From contig JAUHWE010000091.1 of assembly GCA_030424825.1 (NCBI GenBank), positions 1 through 11,150 on the forward strand: a DNA stretch of 11,150 nucleotides, given 5' to 3'. How positions within the stretch are numbered: position 1 is the stretch's first letter; every line of letters begins with the position of its first letter. The notes beneath the pieces are model-generated. The model had not been told where the DNA came from. It did no database searches and saw only the letters and a list, made by a program, of their open reading frames with translations. Shown here piece by piece: positions 7,447-11,150 of the stretch. The position numbers and the translations under genes are program-made. Source of the stretch: Verrucomicrobiia bacterium (GTDB taxonomy: Bacteria; Verrucomicrobiota; Verrucomicrobiia; Opitutales; Opitutaceae).

Positions 7447-9714
7447 ATGAGCCTTTGCCCCAGTTTTACACGGCTGTTTTGCGCTTCACTATTGTGGAGC
7501 GTATTTTTGCTCGTTTCTATGAGAGCGGACCTGTCTGTTCAGGTTATCGGTGGCGAAAATGTTCCAGATGGTGAATACCCTTGGATGGGTGCTATGGTTC
7601 GAAGCAACTTCGATGACATTGCAGACGATCAGTTTTGTGGTTGTATTTTGGTTGCTCCTGATTGGGTTTTGACGGCGGCCCATTGCGTTGATGATCGTGA
7701 ACTTGATGAATTCCTGATAGCGATTGGCGACGAAGATTTAAAAGACTCCCCGATTATCGTTTCCCCGAAAACGATTTTGGTGAATCCTGGCCGATACCAC
7801 CGAACGAGTCGTGGAGGGGATATTGCTCTCGTGCAACTGTTTACCCCCATTGACGGTATCGATCCGGTTCGGTACCGGCGACAAGGCGACTCGATCGTAT
7901 TGCCGCATACCGGCCGCATAGCGGGTTGGGGTTTGACCGATTTCGGCACGGATGAGCCATCCGCTCAAGCAAGTGTAATGCAGTTTGCGGACATACCGAT
8001 TTATGATTACCTTGACCCATTCGTTGCTGAGAACTGGGTCTCCGACTACTTGCCGGAATTCATCGCAACCGGGTCCTTGGATCCGCCGAAGGGGGCGTCC
8101 TCTGGAGATAGTGGGGGGCCGTTGTTGATTCCGGTTGAGGGTGATGAGAATTGGATCGTTGCAGGTATCGATAGTTGGGGTGCGAGCAGCAATTCGGATC
8201 AAGCCCCTTTTTCAATGTTTACCGACGTGTCGTTATATAGTGATTGGATTGATGAGGTTGTCGGACAAAACAAGTGGAAAGGATTCGAATGGGCTAATTG
8301 GAATTTCGATACCGGAATCTTTGATGAGGTTGGGGAAAGTGGTTTACCGGCCGTACGTGTAAGGCCGTTTGGATTAGGTAAAGCCCGTAGTTTATTCTAT
8401 TCAAGCGATTTGAAAAACTGGCAAGCGTTCGAATTTCTCATAGGTTCCTTTAATGCATACCAATGGAATGAAGATGGAAGCTTTACATTGTATCCAGGTG
8501 ATTGGGATAGTCCGAAAAAATCAATGTTCTTCAAGTATGAAGAAATGGACCAGCTGGTCTCGGGAAGCGGTCCACTCCCGATGCGTCCCTATCAGGTTGT
8601 GCGTGGATTGAGTCCTCGATTGAGCGAGCAAGTCTTTGGGCAAAATCAAACGATATTTAAATTGGAAGACCTTGTTGCTGGGCGCCGTTATCATCTAGGC
8701 CTGAAACGTAATGATCAATACGCCTTCTCCTTTGACTTATACCAAAAAATTGGATCGCAGTTTTACGCAATGAGCTCTGGTTTAAAGAACTTGGGTAGTG
8801 TGTCTAGGCCATTCACTGCTGGGGGTGGTTCAGAATACTGGATAGCGATCAGCACGGCGAATGGGGGATATGGCTATGAGATGTACTTGCAGGCGGATGC
8901 TCGAGTCTCAGTTGCATCAAATGACTGGCATGAAGGGAAATTGGAGACTGGAGATTATATGTATCGGAGAAACGGAGTCCTTATGGATGCCTATAGTGCG
9001 AGTTCTAACATTAGTGGTGACGTAAAAATCGAGGTTGAATCAGAATTCGATGCGGAGATGGGGATCTATGATAGAAATACTGGTAGGCAAATAGGCTACT
9101 ATGACCAGGGCGCCGAGAATGATTTAGAATCTTTTATCGTTTACGGCGAGGATTTGCAAGAGGGTGAGTTTCGAATATTCAATTTCGATCATGGTGTGTA
9201 TGGAAGTTATCGATTTCGTTATTTTCCGATTTCTGAAAAGAGTACCCTGACAGTGGGTACCGACGAACGAAGAGCAATAACGGAAAGAGATCGAAGTAGT
9301 ACGAACGAAGAAAACGAAACGAGATACTACGAATTTATAGAGATCGAGAATCCCGGAGAGTACTCCAGTATAACTATTACTGTAGATGCACTGGGTGCGA
9401 GCGTTTACACGGGAATGTGGGATTACGATCTTAATGATTTTATCGAAACGGAATTTGGAGGATACAACAGTCATACGTTTAACCCGGAACTTACTAACCG
9501 CTATATGGTATATGTTGGTGCGATTCGAGGCCAGAGAAATGTGAATTACCACCTGAAAGTGGAAGGGATCGAAGTTGTTGATGATCCAGAGGATCCTGAG
9601 AATGGTGACCCTATAAACTTAGGTGAGAAACGATTCCCCTTTGTTGGCAATTCAGGATGGCCAGAATCTCAATTAGAGGAATTGCCCCGTTTGCCTCGGG
9701 ATTTTAGGGATTGA
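7447..9714 (+). CDS. Secreted trypsin-fold (S1) serine protease with beta-rich C-terminal modules
   Basis: The 755-residue product begins with a signal peptide (hydrophobic core about 9-24, likely cleavage near A27) and is therefore exported. The S1 protease domain follows at about 33-275. It starts at VIGG (33-36), with only about five residues of propeptide, and has His79 in TAAHC, Asp125 in DIAL and Ser222 in GDSGGP, so the triad is complete. Cys64 and Cys80 match the conserved active-site disulfide. The position equivalent to the trypsin pocket Asp189 is Gly216, so trypsin-like Lys/Arg specificity is unlikely. After a linker domain containing SSDLKNW (319-325), three beta-rich stretches of about 100 residues follow (about 391-482, 498-594, 604-708), the first resembling a pre-peptidase C-terminal (PPC-like) fold. 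No C-terminal membrane helix or sorting motif is visible. The start is ATG 7447, immediately after an in-frame TGA. The 145-bp gap upstream holds a weak possible -35 (TTGAAG, 7385-7390) and a CAAAAT at 16-bp spacing. Confidence 0.88.
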   Translation: MSLCPSFTRLFCASLLWSVFLLVSMRADLSVQVIGGENVPDGEYPWMGAMVRSNFDDIADDQFCGCILVAPDWVLTAAHCVDDRELDEFLIAIGDEDLKDSPIIVSPKTILVNPGRYHRTSRGGDIALVQLFTPIDGIDPVRYRRQGDSIVLPHTGRIAGWGLTDFGTDEPSAQASVMQFADIPIYDYLDPFVAENWVSDYLPEFIATGSLDPPKGASSGDSGGPLLIPVEGDENWIVAGIDSWGASSNSDQAPFSMFTDVSLYSDWIDEVVGQNKWKGFEWANWNFDTGIFDEVGESGLPAVRVRPFGLGKARSLFYSSDLKNWQAFEFLIGSFNAYQWNEDGSFTLYPGDWDSPKKSMFFKYEEMDQLVSGSGPLPMRPYQVVRGLSPRLSEQVFGQNQTIFKLEDLVAGRRYHLGLKRNDQYAFSFDLYQKIGSQFYAMSSGLKNLGSVSRPFTAGGGSEYWIAISTANGGYGYEMYLQADARVSVASNDWHEGKLETGDYMYRRNGVLMDAYSASSNISGDVKIEVESEFDAEMGIYDRNTGRQIGYYDQGAENDLESFIVYGEDLQEGEFRIFNFDHGVYGSYRFRYFPISEKSTLTVGTDERRAITERDRSSTNEENETRYYEFIEIENPGEYSSITITVDALGASVYTGMWDYDLNDFIETEFGGYNSHTFNPELTNRYMVYVGAIRGQRNVNYHLKVEGIEVVDDPEDPENGDPINLGEKRFPFVGNSGWPESQLEELPRLPRDFRD

Positions 9715-9773
9715 GTTCCGGCAACAAACGAGAGGTATCAGTTTTCGTACAACGAAGTAAGCAAGAGTGACTT

Positions 9774-9796
9774 GTGGGGGCTTCCCCACGTTTCGT
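9774..9796 (+). terminator. GC-rich hairpin terminator between convergent genes
   Basis: GTGGGG (9774-9779), loop GCTT, CCCCAC (9784-9789) form a strong 6-bp stem, followed on the plus strand by GTTTCGTTT. It lies about 60 bp past the protease stop, so it most likely ends protease transcription. It is also only 7 bp beyond the stop of the minus-strand YbjQ gene. No T-run follows in that direction, so any stop there would be weaker. The T-tract is short, so efficiency is uncertain. Confidence 0.65.
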
Positions 9797-10126
9797 TTAA
9801 CCCTCCTCTAGGTCCTCCACTTTCACAGCCGTTCCGTAAGCAACGAGTTCTGCGGCTCCGGCCATGACCATCGAAGTGGTGAGGCGGCTTCCGACGATCG
9901 CGTTCGCCCCCATGCGTTTTGCCTCGGCGACCATTCGGTCAATCGACTGTTCACGTACTTCGCCCATGAGCTTGGTGTACTGGTGGATCTCGCCTCCTAC
10001 GATTCCTTTGAGGCTAGCCATAATGTCGGTGCCGAGGTGGCGGGCGCGAATGGCGTTTCCCCGGACGAGTCCGTAGGTGGCGACGATTTTCTTATTGGGG
10101 ATGTTGTCAGTTGTGCATATAATCAT
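9797..10126 (-). CDS. YbjQ/UPF0145 family protein (putative heavy-metal-binding domain)
   Basis: The 109-residue product is the usual size for this family. It shows the characteristic run: YGLVRGNAIRAR (18-29), GTDIMASLKGIVGGEIHQYT (32-51), EVREQSIDRMVAEAKRMGANAIVGSR (56-81) and a closing AELVAYGTAV (92-101). The family is a small soluble protein thought to form pentamers. The 'heavy-metal-binding' label comes from domain databases, and its biochemical role is not settled. There is no signal peptide or membrane segment, so it is probably cytoplasmic. Its ATG overlaps the TGA of the upstream membrane protein as ATGA (10123-10126), which implies translational coupling, and it is the last gene of the sigma-factor operon. 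It could be an output or accessory of that regulatory system. No Shine-Dalgarno is visible. Confidence 0.9.
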   Translation of the reverse strand: MIICTTDNIPNKKIVATYGLVRGNAIRARHLGTDIMASLKGIVGGEIHQYTKLMGEVREQSIDRMVAEAKRMGANAIVGSRLTTSMVMAGAAELVAYGTAVKVEDLEEG

Positions 10127-10572
10127 TTTTCGATGTCTTTGTAGGGATCTTTTGGATAAGTGGATACGCGTTCGTAAATGACGAGAGCGAGCAAGGTACC
10201 GAGCCCAATGAAAATGGCGGTTAGGATCGTTTTGGCGTTTAGTCCGAACGGTCCGCTATTGAAGAGGAGCTGGAAGCCTGTAACTGTCATCAGGATGGCT
10301 AGTGGAATTAAGATAAGGAGCCAGGCGAATCGATGCAGGAAGGAGGAAAAGGGGCTCTTCCAGAGTTTGCGCAGCGCGGCTTCGTCGGGCATGTCGAATT
10401 GCACGCGATCCAGCTTGTCACAAGCGCGACAAAGAGATTCGTACTCCGCTCTCAACGCAGCGTCTCTCATGAGGAGATTGTTGATATCTGCGGTTTCTTC
10501 CGGAGTAAGCTCTCTATCCATGAATCCCATGAGTTGAGCCCTTCGTTCGTCGATGTTTAGTGGATCAGGCAT
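10123..10572 (-). CDS. Putative membrane anti-sigma factor
   Basis: The 149-residue product has an N-terminal soluble part whose pattern, LMGFMDRELTPEETADINNLL (14-34), matches the start of anti-sigma domains (usually 'L-x-x-x-L-D-G-E-L-s-x-x-E'). A polar helical stretch follows, then two transmembrane helices at about 82-104 and 113-133, and a short charged tail. The zinc-binding HxxxCxxC expected in zinc anti-sigma factors is missing at its normal place. A CRAC pair (48-51) lies further on with Tyr44 where a His would be needed, so the domain is probably zinc-free. The gene starts 8 bp after the ECF sigma gene, the usual order for a sigma/anti-sigma pair. It would hold the sigma factor at the inner membrane until a signal releases it. 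The assignment rests on context plus this weak motif; a general membrane protein of unknown role is the alternative. Confidence 0.72.
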   Translation of the reverse strand: MPDPLNIDERRAQLMGFMDRELTPEETADINNLLMRDAALRAEYESLCRACDKLDRVQFDMPDEAALRKLWKSPFSSFLHRFAWLLILIPLAILMTVTGFQLLFNSGPFGLNAKTILTAIFIGLGTLLALVIYERVSTYPKDPYKDIEK

Positions 10573-10580
10573 GATTACGA

Positions 10581-11123
10581 TCAGTGGGTGTTCTCTATTA
10601 TATTTCTAAAGGCGGTGCGGGCGTGATAAAGGCGGCTCATCACGGTCCCTCGTGGAATTTGCAAGGTCTCGGAGATTTGTTGATAATTGAAATCAGAGAA
10701 GTACTTGAGAACGAGTATCTCGCGAAAGTCTTCCTTGAGTGATGCGAGGGCAGCCTGAACGCGGTCGTTTTCTTCCTTATGTTCGAGTTCCTTGCGTGGG
10801 GTCGAGCTAGTGTCTTGACTCGATTGATTCTCCAGCAGGTCGTACCGGATCGCGGCAGTTTTCTTCCGGCTTAGTAGATTGAAGCAGTGATTTCTAAGAA
10901 TGCAGTAGAACCAAGGGTAGAATCGATCGAGCTGGTCAAGCTGAACTATCGATAGGAACGCTTTCTTAAAAGCATCCTGACAAGCATCGGCGGCATCCTC
11001 CCGGTTGCCCATGAAACCAAAGGCGTGAGCGAAGGCCTGACTACGGTAGCTTTTGACCAGAAACTCGAAGCCCGCAGTATTGCGATGCTGAATGCAGAGA
11101 TTTATGGCTTTGGCCTCGTTCAT
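10581..11123 (-). CDS. ECF-family RNA polymerase sigma factor
   Basis: The 180-residue product has the two conserved sigma-70 regions of the extracytoplasmic-function group and lacks regions 1 and 3. Region 2 covers about 20-88, with DACQDAFKKAF (46-56) for core RNA polymerase binding and FYPWFYCILRNHCFNLLSRKK (68-88) for -10 recognition. A polar linker follows (about 95-118). Region 4 covers about 122-173, with the helix-turn-helix FNYQQISETLQIPRGTVMSRL (145-165) for -35 recognition. It directs core polymerase to a specific promoter set. It is the first gene of a minus-strand operon with the anti-sigma-like and YbjQ genes. Start ATG 11121-11123 is chosen because the protein then has the normal family length. 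Only 27 bases of upstream sequence are in the window, so its promoter, possibly autoregulated, cannot be judged. Confidence 0.93.
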   Translation of the reverse strand: MNEAKAINLCIQHRNTAGFEFLVKSYRSQAFAHAFGFMGNREDAADACQDAFKKAFLSIVQLDQLDRFYPWFYCILRNHCFNLLSRKKTAAIRYDLLENQSSQDTSSTPRKELEHKEENDRVQAALASLKEDFREILVLKYFSDFNYQQISETLQIPRGTVMSRLYHARTAFRNIIENTH

Positions 11124-11150
11124 GTTTCGGTTCTTGGCTTTCTATTTAAT

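Noticed and set aside
7416..7575. Possible short gene from ATG 7416, ahead of the protease
   Set aside because: It closes after about 50 codons, overlaps the signal-peptide region in another frame, and has no recognisable features.
9242..9260. Hairpin GTACCC / GGGTAC
   Set aside because: It is inside the protease coding sequence with no T-run and no conserved context; likely chance.
10420..10431. CRAC (CxxC) in the anti-sigma candidate as a zinc site
   Set aside because: The partner histidine four residues upstream is tyrosine, and the pair lies after, not in, the usual HxxxCxxC position.

Overview
This 11.15 kb window is ordinary, gene-dense bacterial chromosome. It holds eight complete genes and the 3' end of a ninth. 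No lineage marker gene is present, so the source can only be guessed. The long Smc with an acidic insert, the trypsin-fold exoprotein with a 'SSDLKNW' segment and several beta modules, and a sigma/anti-sigma pair would fit the Verrucomicrobiota (Opitutae-like), but this is an inference. None of the eight visible start codons has a convincing Shine-Dalgarno sequence, although a strong SD-like element is kept inside prfB, where it is needed for frameshifting.

Layout. Bases 1-279 are the C-terminal 92 codons of an unrecognised protein. After a 193-bp gap comes prfB (473-1616), encoding peptide chain release factor 2, read through a classic autoregulatory +1 frameshift at an in-frame UGA. A small three-helix membrane protein gene (1609-1965) overlaps the end of prfB by 8 bp. 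A GTG-started gene for a probable ATP-grasp-like protein (1977-3368) follows 11 bp later. These three look co-transcribed. A 12-bp inverted repeat covers the stop codon of the third gene and separates it from smc (3465-7301), the chromosome-organising SMC ATPase, which carries an unusual 67-residue acidic segment. Next is a secreted trypsin-fold serine protease with a long beta-rich C-terminal region (7447-9714), closed by a GC-rich hairpin.

On the minus strand, converging on the protease, is a compact operon transcribed from the right edge: an ECF-type sigma factor (11123-10581), a two-helix membrane protein placed as its anti-sigma factor (10572-10123), and a YbjQ/UPF0145 family protein (10126-9797) overlapping it by ATGA.

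Functionally the plus strand is mostly housekeeping (translation termination, chromosome segregation) with two less-known proteins beside it. The minus strand looks like an envelope-stress-type regulatory switch with an attached small protein. I found no mobile element, CRISPR array, RNA gene or phage gene. The points most worth a second look are the Smc acidic insert, the stem-loop with alternative pairings ahead of smc, the GSPS/ATP-grasp-like protein, and the sigma/anti-sigma/YbjQ arrangement.
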